This document shows, in pieces, positions 1 through 6,488 of a stretch of DNA of 12,994 bases. Position numbers and translations under genes: made by a program. How positions within the stretch are numbered: the first letter of the stretch is position 1; the number at the start of each line of letters is the position of its first letter. Location of the stretch: contig DAOWGY010000038.1 in assembly GCA_030641695.1 (NCBI GenBank), forward strand, positions 1 through 12,994. The letters run 5' to 3'. The notes beneath the pieces were generated by a model. It was given only the letters and a program-made list of their open reading frames with translations, searched no databases and was not told the origin of the DNA. This DNA is from Gammaproteobacteria bacterium. Lineage in GTDB: Bacteria > Pseudomonadota > Gammaproteobacteria > Steroidobacterales > Woeseiaceae.

Positions 1-54
1 ACCACGCAAATACAAGCAATTGTCGACATAACGACTGTCTTTCAATATGGCTAC

Positions 55-579
55 ATGCCAAGACCGAGACGACTTGCCCCCGCTGGGTACCCCCTACATA
101 TCGTCCAGCGCGGAAACGACAAGCAAGCATGCTTCCAGTCTGCGAAGGATTGCAACACCTACCTGGAGGCACTGGGGGAGTCAATTCGATCTTTCAACGT
201 ACACATCCACGCATACGTTCTCATGACAAATCACGTGCAACTGCGACATATCGAACTCAATCCTGTTCGAGCAAAAATAGTCCCGGAGCCTTCGCAATAT
301 CGCTGGTCCAGCTACCGCTCCAACGCGTTGGGCATTCCAAGTAGCTTAATTACGCCTCACGCGGTATGGACCGGTCTGGGTCAGACCATCGAAGAAAGGT
401 GCATGGCATACCGACGGCTATTTTCCGAAAACGTCGATGAGCAATTGATTCGGCACGGGTACCACACGGGAATTCCGGTGGGAACCAGGAGTTGGTGCGT
501 AGCACTGGAATCAGATCTCGGAATCCAGATTGGCTCTGGCAAGAGGGGGCGCCCGAGAAACGACGAAAAAGGGCTCTGA
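55..579 (+). pseudogene. Internally deleted REP-associated tyrosine transposase (RAYT, Y1/HUH family)
   Basis: RAYTs are single-copy relatives of IS200/IS605 transposases that process REP hairpins with an HUH motif and a catalytic tyrosine. The 174-aa product has a family-like start (MPRPRR, then HIVQRGN at 15-21), the HUH region at about 54-62 (MTNHVQ), then jumps directly to RHIELNPVRA (64-73) and YRWSSYR (82-88). It ends with a basic RGRPR tail (165-169), as RAYTs do. Two things look broken. The second His of the HUH motif is Gln (H60-V61-Q62). The roughly 55-60 residues that normally separate NHVHL from YIELNPVRA are missing, and these should include the catalytic Tyr region. The frame stays open, so the deletion was a multiple of three. 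No clear Shine-Dalgarno sequence precedes the ATG. Motif recognition is from memory of the family. The call as RAYT is fairly secure, and loss of transposase activity is inferred. Confidence 0.8.
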
Positions 580-589
580 CCCCTTTTTC
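565..589. repeat. RAYT-end palindrome, probable bidirectional terminator
   Basis: A perfect 9-bp inverted repeat, GAAAAAGGG at 565-573 and CCCTTTTTC at 581-589, encloses a 7-nt loop. The plus-strand RAYT stop (577-579) lies in the loop. The minus-strand atpC stop (590-588) overlaps the other arm. In both directions the stem ends in a run of five T, so it could act as a Rho-independent terminator for both convergent genes. GGGGTCAGA/GAGCCC-type palindromes at the 3' ends of RAYT genes are familiar from gammaproteobacteria (recalled, not searched), so it may be the RAYT's own end repeat. No second copy was found in the window. Confidence 0.7.
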
Positions 590-1004
590 AGGGCCTGCCT
601 TTGAGTTTTTGCGCGGCCCGGTAGCGGGCACGTGCCTCGGTCAACTCCTGCTGCGCGCGGGCGATATCAGTTTCTTCCGATGCGCCTTCGAGCGCCTGTT
701 CGGCTTTTTGTTGAGCGGCCAGTGCCGCGGCCTCATCGAGTTGCTCACCACGCAGGGCCGTATCCGCAAGTATGGTTACCGCGTGCGGCTGCACTTCGAG
801 CATGCCGCCCGTGATGTAGAAGAAGTGCTCGTTGCCCTCGGTGTCCTGAACACGTACTTCGCCCGGCTTCAATGCCGTCAGCAGTGGTGCGTGCCGAGGT
901 GCGATACCGACTTCGCCCATTTTCGCGGGCGCGAACACCATGACCGCGTCACCCGAGTGAATCTCGCCTTCCGCAGATACGATGTCGACTTTGATTGTGG
1001 CCAT
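588..1004 (-). CDS. atpC: F1Fo ATP synthase epsilon subunit
   Basis: Epsilon is a rotor-stalk subunit of F1. It contacts gamma and the c-ring, and its C-terminal helices can inhibit ATP hydrolysis. The 138-aa product is the normal length. It has the N-terminal beta-sandwich with GHAPLLTALKPG-like wording (here RHAPLLTALKPG, about 37-48) and LEVQPHAVTILADTA, then an alanine-rich two-helix C-terminus rich in Q, E and A. It is the last gene of the operon, 17 nt after atpD, with only a weak purine-rich stretch (GAGACGAG) before the ATG. Its TGA stop overlaps the arm of the palindrome at 565-589, so the last codons (KLKGRP) sit at a junction with RAYT-derived DNA. Identification is secure. Confidence 0.97.
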   Translation of the reverse strand: MATIKVDIVSAEGEIHSGDAVMVFAPAKMGEVGIAPRHAPLLTALKPGEVRVQDTEGNEHFFYITGGMLEVQPHAVTILADTALRGEQLDEAAALAAQQKAEQALEGASEETDIARAQQELTEARARYRAAQKLKGRP

Positions 1005-1021
1005 GAGCTCGTCTCAATCTG

Positions 1022-2401
1022 TTACATGAAGTTCTTCGCGTTTTCGACCGCGTCGTCGATGGTGCCAACCATGTAAAAGGCCTGCTCGGGAAGGTGGTCG
1101 TAGTCGCCATTGACGATGCCACTGAAGCCGCGAATCGTCTCGGCGAGCGTTACGTATTTGCCAGGCGAGTTCGTGAAGACCTCTGCAACGAAAAACGGCT
1201 GCGACAGGAAGCGCTGAATCTTGCGTGCGCGGGTTACCGTCTGCTTGTCGTCTTCGGAGAGTTCGTCCATGCCCAGAATAGCGATGATGTCCTGCAGCTC
1301 CTTGTAGCGCTGCAAGACCGCCTGCACGCCACGCGCACAATCATAGTGCTCCTGACCGATGATGTTCGGATCGAGAATTCGGGATGTCGAGTCGAGCGGG
1401 TCAACGGCCGGATAAATGCCGAGCTCGGCAATCTGGCGAGACAGTACGAGCGTCGCATCCAGATGAGCGAACGTAGTCGCTGGTGAAGGATCAGTCAGGT
1501 CATCCGCGGGTACGTACACGGCCTGGAAGGACGTGATCGAGCCGGTCTTGGTCGATGCAATGCGCTCCTGCAGGATACCCATTTCCTCGGCAAGCGTCGG
1601 CTGGTAACCCACGGCTGATGGCATGCGGCCGAGCAGCGCGGACACTTCGGTGCCCGCCAGCGTGTAACGATAGATGTTGTCGATGAACATCAGGACGTCG
1701 CGGCCTTCGTCACGGAACGCCTCGGCCATCGTCAGGCCCGTCAGCGCGACGCGTAGACGATTACCCGGCGGCTCGTTCATCTGGCCGTATACGAGTGAGA
1801 CCTTGTCGATGACGCCCGAGTCGGTCATCTCGTGGTAGAAGTCGTTGCCTTCGCGAGTACGCTCACCGACACCAGCAAACACCGAGTAACCCGAGTGCTC
1901 GTGCGCGATGTTACGAATCAGCTCCATCAGCGCTACGGTCTTGCCCACGCCGGCGCCGCCGAACAGGCCGACTTTTCCGCCCTTCGAGATCGGCATGATG
2001 AGGTCGATAACCTTGATACCGGTCTCGAGACGCTCGGTCGTTGCCGCCTGCTCTTCGTAAGACGGCGCGGCGCGATGAATGGGCATCAACTTCTCCGCGC
2101 CGATTTCGCCGGCATTATCGATTGGCCTGCCGAGCACGTCCATGATGCGACCCAGTGTCTTCTCGCCCACGGGCACCGAAATCGGTGCGCCCGTATCCGT
2201 TACGGCCATGCCACGCTTCAGGCCTTCCGATGAGCCCATCGCGATTGTGCGGACAACGCCATCGCCCAATTGTTGCTGTACTTCAAGCGTGATTTCCGCT
2301 TCGTCGATAAGCAAAGCATCGTAGATCTTGGGAATCTGGCCCGCCGGGAACTGAACGTCCACGACAGCGCCAATAACCTGCACAGTAGTTCCGGTGCTCA
2401 T
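1022..2401 (-). CDS. atpD: F1Fo ATP synthase beta subunit (catalytic)
   Basis: This subunit carries the catalytic nucleotide sites of F1, making ATP from ADP and phosphate as gamma rotates. The 459 aa include the P-loop GGAGVGKT (148-155), the catalytic Glu in GERTREGND (E180), Walker B VLMFIDN (about 236-242), the ALLGRMPSAVGYQPTLAEEMG region and the DELSEDDK loop (379-386, the DELSEED motif) that couples to gamma rotation. Length and motif spacing match E. coli AtpD within a residue. It lies 11 nt after atpG with a good AAGGA ribosome site upstream of the ATG. Nothing appears altered. Confidence 0.99.
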   Translation of the reverse strand: MSTGTTVQVIGAVVDVQFPAGQIPKIYDALLIDEAEITLEVQQQLGDGVVRTIAMGSSEGLKRGMAVTDTGAPISVPVGEKTLGRIMDVLGRPIDNAGEIGAEKLMPIHRAAPSYEEQAATTERLETGIKVIDLIMPISKGGKVGLFGGAGVGKTVALMELIRNIAHEHSGYSVFAGVGERTREGNDFYHEMTDSGVIDKVSLVYGQMNEPPGNRLRVALTGLTMAEAFRDEGRDVLMFIDNIYRYTLAGTEVSALLGRMPSAVGYQPTLAEEMGILQERIASTKTGSITSFQAVYVPADDLTDPSPATTFAHLDATLVLSRQIAELGIYPAVDPLDSTSRILDPNIIGQEHYDCARGVQAVLQRYKELQDIIAILGMDELSEDDKQTVTRARKIQRFLSQPFFVAEVFTNSPGKYVTLAETIRGFSGIVNGDYDHLPEQAFYMVGTIDDAVENAKNFM

Positions 2402-2412
2402 TTCATCATTCC

Positions 2413-3285
2413 TTAGCTTGATACGGCGGCCGCGCCGCCGACAATTTCTGAAATTTCTTGTGTGATCGCGGCCTGTCGAGCTTTGTTGTACTGGAGCTGC
2501 AAGCCGTCGATAATTTCACCGGCGTTGTCTGTCGCCGACTTCATCGCGACCATTTTCGCGGCCATCTCGCACGCGAAATTTTCAACCGCGCCACGATAGA
2601 CCTGCGACTCGATGTAGCGCGTCAAAAAGTCATCGAGCAGCTCACCGGCATCGGGCTCGTATATGTAGTCCCAGTGTTCCTGCAACGACTCATTACCGAC
2701 GTCAATCTCGCTGACCGGCAAGAGCGTCGACACTACGGGCACCTGGCTCATCGCACTGACGTACTGATTGTGCACCACGAACAGGCGATCAATCTTGCCT
2801 TCCGCGTAGCTGTTCAACATGATCTTGATCGCGCCGATCAGGTCATTCACAGCCGGCTTATCGCCGAGATGCGATGCCGTACCGACGACGTTGCCACCCA
2901 TGCGGCGGAAGAACTGCACCGCCTTGGCGCCGACGAGCACCATGTCGATCTGGACGCTCTCGCCCTGCCACTTCGCAATCTCGCCGATCACGGTCTTGAA
3001 CAGGTTGGCATTGAGCCCACCGCAAAGCCCGCGATCCGTCGAAATGATGATTAGACCGATACGGCTGACTTCCCGCTCGATGAGGAACGGGTGCTTGTAG
3101 TCGGGGTTCGCCTGCGCAAGATGACCAACTACGCGCCGGATGCGCTCGGCATACGGCCGTGACTCTTCCATCTGCTGCTGCGCCTTGCGAATCTTGCTGG
3201 CCGCAACTTTCTCCATCGCGCTCGTGATCTTCTGCATGTTCTTTACAGAAGCGATTTTTGACCGAATCTCTTTCTCACCAGCCAT
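2413..3285 (-). CDS. atpG: F1Fo ATP synthase gamma subunit
   Basis: Gamma is the central rotating shaft of F1, with N- and C-terminal helices forming an antiparallel coiled coil inside the alpha3-beta3 ring. The 290-aa product has the family start (MAGEKEIRSKIASVKNMQKIT), the conserved DRGLCGGLN motif (84-92), and the C-terminal helix with AMKSATDNAGE and YNKARQAAITQEISEIVGGA. The ATG at 3285 is chosen because AGGGG lies 6 nt upstream and the N-terminus matches the family. The upstream in-frame ATG at 3363 is separated from it by a TGA. The gene is preceded by a diverged duplicate of its own first 12 codons and a REP-like hairpin (see 3250-3363), so its ribosome site comes from, or adjoins, the REP-like segment. 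Its identity is certain. Confidence 0.98.
   Translation of the reverse strand: MAGEKEIRSKIASVKNMQKITSAMEKVAASKIRKAQQQMEESRPYAERIRRVVGHLAQANPDYKHPFLIEREVSRIGLIIISTDRGLCGGLNANLFKTVIGEIAKWQGESVQIDMVLVGAKAVQFFRRMGGNVVGTASHLGDKPAVNDLIGAIKIMLNSYAEGKIDRLFVVHNQYVSAMSQVPVVSTLLPVSEIDVGNESLQEHWDYIYEPDAGELLDDFLTRYIESQVYRGAVENFACEMAAKMVAMKSATDNAGEIIDGLQLQYNKARQAAITQEISEIVGGAAAVSS
3250..3285 (-). repeat. atpG 5'-end duplication, copy within the functional gene
   Basis: This is the partner of 3328-3363, and is codons 1-12 of atpG. After codon 12 the two copies diverge completely: atpG continues SVKNMQK, while the upstream copy runs into the REP-like hairpin. Confidence 0.85.
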
Positions 3286-3300
3286 TGTTCACCCCTGTCC

Positions 3301-3327
3301 CCGTCGCGCTTCGAGAAGCGCTCCAAC
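3301..3327 (-). repeat. REP-like hairpin in the atpA-atpG gap
   Basis: Reading the minus strand, GTTG (3327-3324) is followed by GA and then the perfect stem GCGCTT (3321-3316), loop CTCG, AAGCGC (3311-3306), then GACGGGG. A 4-nt foot of GTAG type plus a GC-rich hairpin plus GACGGG is the layout of gammaproteobacterial REP elements, which RAYT transposases recognise. A 17-nt identical half occurs at 12978-12994. The element sits exactly at the breakpoint of the atpG-start duplication. The classification as REP rests on structure and the second copy, not on a search. Confidence 0.65.
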
Positions 3328-3363
3328 AGCGATCTTGGAGCGGATTTCTTTTTCACCCGGCAT
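3328..3363 (-). repeat. atpG 5'-end duplication, upstream copy
   Basis: These 36 nt encode MPGEKEIRSKIA and align without gaps to 3250-3285 at 28 of 36 positions. Six of the eight differences are third-position synonymous changes; the other two fall in codon 2, giving Pro against Ala. The copies start 78 nt apart. The divergence shows the duplication is old, or that one copy came from a related allele. Confidence 0.85.
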
Positions 3364-3425
3364 AACTAAGCCCAATTTTTTTCGTTTGCCACTATTTTGA
3401 ATCGTGTAGATGCTGAGGGTCGCTA

Positions 3426-4967
3426 CTAGTAAGCACCCTTCTCCGCGAATTCGTCGCAGATGCCTGTCAGGCTTGCGACAATATCGTCATTGTAGTCACC
3501 CGATGCATTGATCGAATCGAGCGTGTCCTGATTGTTCGCGCGCGCGAAATCGTGCAGCGCCGCCTCGTAGTCCACAACCTTCTCGACGGCTACGTCGTCG
3601 AGGTAACCCTCGTTGACCGCATACAGCGACAGCCCCATTTCGGCAACCGAAAGCGGCGAGTACTGCTTCTGCTTCATGAGCTCGGTGACTCGCTCGCCAC
3701 GCTCGAGCTGTTTGCGCGTCGCCGTGTCGAGATCAGATGCGAACTGTGCAAACGCCGCCAGCTCGCGATACTGCGCGAGCGCGAGACGAACGCCGCCGCC
3801 CAGCTTCTTGATGATCTTGGTCTGTGCAGCACCGCCCACACGAGACACCGACAAGCCGGCATTGATGGCCGGTCGAATGCCTGCATTGAACAGGTCGGTC
3901 TCGAGGAAAATCTGACCATCGGTGATCGAAATCACGTTCGTCGGTACGAAAGCGGAGACGTCACCGGCCTGCGTTTCAATGATCGGCAGCGCGGTCAGCG
4001 AGCCCGTTTTGCCCTTGATCTTGCCACCCGACACTTCCTCGACGTGCGCCGCGTTCACGCGTGACGCCCTCTCCAGGAGGCGCGAATGCAGGTAGAAGAC
4101 ATCGCCCGGGTAGGCTTCACGGCCCGGCGGCCGCCGCAGCAGCAACGATACCTGGCGATAAGCCCACGCCTGCTTGGTGAGATCATCGAAAATAATGAGT
4201 GCGTCTTCGCCGTGGTCGAGGAAGTACTCGCCCATCGTCGCGCCCGAGTACGGCGCTATGTACTGCATCGCCGGGCTGTCTGCAGCGGCAGCAGCGACGA
4301 CGATCGTGTGCTCCATCGCGCCTTCTTCCTCGAGCTTGCGCACAACACCCGCGATCGAGGACGCCTTCTGGCCGATAGCGACATAGATACACTTGATGCC
4401 GGTACCGCGCTGATTGATGATTGTATCGATGGCCACAGCGGTTTTACCCGTCTGCCGGTCGCCGATGATCAGCTCACGCTGACCGCGGCCGATCGGCACC
4501 ATCGAGTCGATCGACTTCAGTCCGGTCTGCACCGGCTCGGAAACCGACTGACGTTGAATGACGCCCGGCGCGACCTTTTCGATCGGCGCCGAACTCTCGG
4601 CGTCGATCGGCCCCTTGCCATCAATCGGGTTACCGAGGGAGTCGACGACGCGGCCGAGCAGCTCACGGCCGATCGGCACTTCGAGAATACGGCCCGTGGT
4701 TTTAACTGTATCGCCTTCCGAAATGTGTTTGTAGTCTCCGAGGACGACCGAACCGACCGAGTCCTGCTCGAGGTTCAGCGCCATGCCGAATGTGTTACCC
4801 GGGAACTCGAGCATTTCGCCGTAGCGAGCGTCGGCCAACCCGTGGATTCGAACGATGCCGTCGGTAACCGCGATAACGGTGCCGACATCGCGTGCTTCCG
4901 TGCTTGCCTCGAAGTTCTCGATGCGTTCTTTAATCAGCTGACTGATTTCAGAAGCTTTGAGTGCCAT
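3426..4967 (-). CDS. atpA: F1Fo ATP synthase alpha subunit
   Basis: Alpha is the regulatory nucleotide-binding subunit of F1, alternating with beta in the hexamer. The product is 513 aa, the same as E. coli, and its landmarks fall at the same numbers: P-loop GDRQTGKT at 169-176, Walker B LIIFDD at 257-262, the arginine finger R376 in SVSRVGG, and the C-terminal helical domain from about 390 on. It follows atpH by 13 nt with a clear GAGGA ribosome site. After its TAG stop (a second TAG follows at once) comes an unusually complex 140-nt gap before atpG. Identification is certain and no anomaly was seen within the gene. Confidence 0.99.
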   Translation of the reverse strand: MALKASEISQLIKERIENFEASTEARDVGTVIAVTDGIVRIHGLADARYGEMLEFPGNTFGMALNLEQDSVGSVVLGDYKHISEGDTVKTTGRILEVPIGRELLGRVVDSLGNPIDGKGPIDAESSAPIEKVAPGVIQRQSVSEPVQTGLKSIDSMVPIGRGQRELIIGDRQTGKTAVAIDTIINQRGTGIKCIYVAIGQKASSIAGVVRKLEEEGAMEHTIVVAAAAADSPAMQYIAPYSGATMGEYFLDHGEDALIIFDDLTKQAWAYRQVSLLLRRPPGREAYPGDVFYLHSRLLERASRVNAAHVEEVSGGKIKGKTGSLTALPIIETQAGDVSAFVPTNVISITDGQIFLETDLFNAGIRPAINAGLSVSRVGGAAQTKIIKKLGGGVRLALAQYRELAAFAQFASDLDTATRKQLERGERVTELMKQKQYSPLSVAEMGLSLYAVNEGYLDDVAVEKVVDYEAALHDFARANNQDTLDSINASGDYNDDIVASLTGICDEFAEKGAY

Positions 4968-4980
4968 TTCGTTTTCCTCT

Positions 4981-5538
4981 TCAGTTGATCAGCGCGTTGG
5001 ACAGGCCTTCGAGCCTGGCACGCAGTGATCCATCAATTACGATATCGCCGGCCTTGATGACCGCGCCGCCGATAAGGGTTTCGTCAATTTCCGTTTCGAG
5101 CCGAATGCTGCGGCCGAGCCGCTCGGCAAGCGCCTTCGAGATGGCCGATTGCTGTTCCGCGCTGAGCTTTGCTGCCGATGTCACGGTTACATCGACCGTA
5201 TTTTCGACGTTCGCTTTCAGTGCCTCGAAGTGTTCGGCAATTTCGGGCAACACGGCAACGCGGCCGTACTCGAGCAACAGCTTCAGAAAGTTGGTGCCGC
5301 GCTTGTCCTTGCCGGTCAACAACGCCGCCTTGCCTTTGGCAAAAAGTCCCGTCAGGAATTCGAGCCGTTGCTCGTCGCTGAATGCAGGGGCACTCAGATA
5401 GTCGACGACGTCGCCGCTACCGAGAAGTTGCCCCGCAACCTGTAGCGACTCCGACCATTCGGCCAGCGTGCCAGCATCAACAGCAAGCTCGAATACCGCC
5501 TGTGCGTAGGGCCGTGCGATTGTGTTGTTGTCAGCCAT
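4981..5538 (-). CDS. atpH: F1Fo ATP synthase delta subunit
   Basis: Delta sits on top of F1 and clamps the b-subunit stalk to alpha, forming the stator. The 185-aa product starts MADNNTIARPYAQAVFELA, the typical helical N-domain. It carries the C-terminal family signature GGAVIKAGDIVIDGSLRARL (157-176). It is a few residues longer than the 177 aa of E. coli. It lies 6 nt after the atpF stop with a weak GCAGG ribosome site, so it probably relies on translational coupling. Identification is secure. Confidence 0.96.
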   Translation of the reverse strand: MADNNTIARPYAQAVFELAVDAGTLAEWSESLQVAGQLLGSGDVVDYLSAPAFSDEQRLEFLTGLFAKGKAALLTGKDKRGTNFLKLLLEYGRVAVLPEIAEHFEALKANVENTVDVTVTSAAKLSAEQQSAISKALAERLGRSIRLETEIDETLIGGAVIKAGDIVIDGSLRARLEGLSNALIN

Positions 5539-5544
5539 GCCTGC

Positions 5545-6015
5545 TTACAATTCCTGTGCCAGTTTGCCCAGGATGTCCTTGTGCGCCGCGCCGTCGATCT
5601 CGCGTTGCAGGATCTTTTCGGCACTCGCGATAGCGATCGCCGAGACCTCGCCGCGCAACTCTTCGCGCGCCTTGTTCGATTCCTGCTCGATGTCCGCCTT
5701 CGCGGCCGTGAGCTGACGATCCCGCTCCTTGACGCCACCAGCCTTGCCCTCGGCAACGATTTCGTTAGCGCGGCCGTGGGCCTGATCGAGAATCGACGTC
5801 GCCTGCTTGCGAGCATCGGCAACGATCTCGTTGGCTTCGGCCTGCGCACGAACCAGCTTGTCCTGGCCCTGCTCAGCGGCGGCGAGTCCGTCGGCGATCT
5901 GCTTCTGGCGTTCCTCTATAGCATTGAGGATCGGCGGCCAGATGAACTTCATGCAGAACCATACGAACACGAGCATCGCGATCGACTGGCCGATTAGGGT
6001 TAAATTGATGTCCAC
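5545..6015 (-). CDS. atpF: F1Fo ATP synthase b subunit
   Basis: Subunit b forms the dimeric peripheral stalk, anchored in the membrane beside subunit a and binding delta. The 156 aa have one N-terminal membrane helix (about 5-26, LTLIGQSIAMLVFVWFCMKF), the WPPILNAIEERQKQIADGLAAAE tether, and a long charged coiled coil ending in KLAQEL. The start is GTG at 6015-6013. It is supported by family length (156 aa in E. coli), AGGGG 6 nt upstream, and an in-frame stop at 6087-6085 with no other start between. The GTG shares one base with the TAG of the small ORF at 6015-6098. Identification is certain. Confidence 0.97.
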   Translation of the reverse strand: MDINLTLIGQSIAMLVFVWFCMKFIWPPILNAIEERQKQIADGLAAAEQGQDKLVRAQAEANEIVADARKQATSILDQAHGRANEIVAEGKAGGVKERDRQLTAAKADIEQESNKAREELRGEVSAIAIASAEKILQREIDGAAHKDILGKLAQEL

Positions 6016-6098
6016 TACACACCCCTGAAGTGAGGAAAAACTACTGCGCTTGCCCTGGCTTTGTTGAATCCGAAACCGAAATGCTCATTTACCGTCAT
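6015..6098 (-). CDS. Possible 27-codon small ORF coupled to atpF
   Basis: In the 149-nt atpE-atpF gap, an ATG at 6098 preceded by GGAG (5-nt spacing) opens 27 codons (beginning MTVNEHFGFGFNKARA). It ends in TAG at 6017-6015, whose last base is the first base of the atpF GTG start. The good ribosome site and the one-base stop/start overlap are what a translated, coupled ORF would show. I recognise no homologue or domain. There is no membrane segment, and the peptide has an F/G-rich start and a few basic residues. It may be a chance ORF in a leader region. Confidence 0.3.
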   Translation of the reverse strand: MTVNEHFGFGFNKARASAVVFPHFRGV

Positions 6099-6164
6099 GC
6101 AAACTCCGCTTTCAGTTTCGAATTCGCCTCGCCAGCGCGGCGCTCGTAACGCTTTTCCTTTTCT

Positions 6165-6434
6165 TTAGCCGCCGGTCGCTTGCTGCAGCTGACCGATGAA
6201 CGGATTTGCGAACGCGAAAAACAACGCAATACCGACACCGATCATCGCAACGGCGTCCAGGAGCGCGACGACGATAAACATTTTCGTCTGCAGCATGGGT
6301 GCCAACTCCGGCTGACGCGCTGCGCCCTCGAGGAAGCGGCCACCCAAAAGACCCATGCCAATACCGACGCCAAGGGCGCCGAGGCCGATCAGAAGTGCGA
6401 CGGCAATCGCCGTGAAGCCAATAACAGTTTCCAT
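6165..6434 (-). CDS. atpE: F1Fo ATP synthase c subunit (proteolipid ring)
   Basis: This hairpin protein forms the rotating ring that carries ions across the membrane. The 89 aa comprise helix 1 with the glycine-rich packing motif GxGxGxG (about 20-28), the polar loop RQPEL (R40-Q41-P42) that contacts gamma and epsilon, and helix 2 with the ion-binding carboxylate D60 in LLDAVAMIGVG. An Asp without the Gln/Glu/Ser set of sodium-type rings points to proton coupling (inference). A strong AGGAG ribosome site, 7 nt before the ATG, fits the need for many copies per complex. A spacer of 149 nt follows before atpF. Confidence 0.98.
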   Translation of the reverse strand: METVIGFTAIAVALLIGLGALGVGIGMGLLGGRFLEGAARQPELAPMLQTKMFIVVALLDAVAMIGVGIALFFAFANPFIGQLQQATGG

Positions 6435-6488
6435 TAGTTTCTCCTAAACAGGATCAAGTCCTACTTGTTAAATCCAAAATAGATGTAA

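Larger units (their letters stand above)
3289..3363 (-). pseudogene. 24-codon upstream ORF that duplicates the atpG start
   Basis: Reading 3363 to 3289 gives ATG plus 23 codons and TGA. The first 12 residues (MPGEKEIRSKIA) match the first 12 of AtpG (MAGEKEIRSKIA) at 11 of 12 positions. The rest (VGALLEARRGQG) is the translation of the REP-like hairpin. The stop is followed by ACA and then the atpG ATG in the same frame. Upstream of its own ATG there is no strong ribosome site (an A-rich tract, then TTGGGCTTAGTT). It is most simply a truncated, duplicated atpG 5' end left by an insertion. Alternatively it could be translated as a leader peptide coupled to atpG. The duplication is directly visible; translation is not known. 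Confidence 0.65.

Noticed and set aside
373..387. Inverted repeat GGTCTG-GGT-CAGACC inside the RAYT remnant
   Set aside because: It lies within coding sequence of the conserved C-terminal half, has no T tract, and does not match the terminal palindrome closely enough to call a second copy.
492..1076. 194-codon plus-strand frame across the RAYT end, atpC and the start of atpD's 3' end
   Set aside because: It is antisense to atpC and shows no family features; it is a G+C-driven shadow frame.
4086..4988. 300-codon plus-strand frame opposite atpA
   Set aside because: It is antisense to a certain, highly conserved gene, and its arginine/aspartate-rich composition is typical of a shadow frame.
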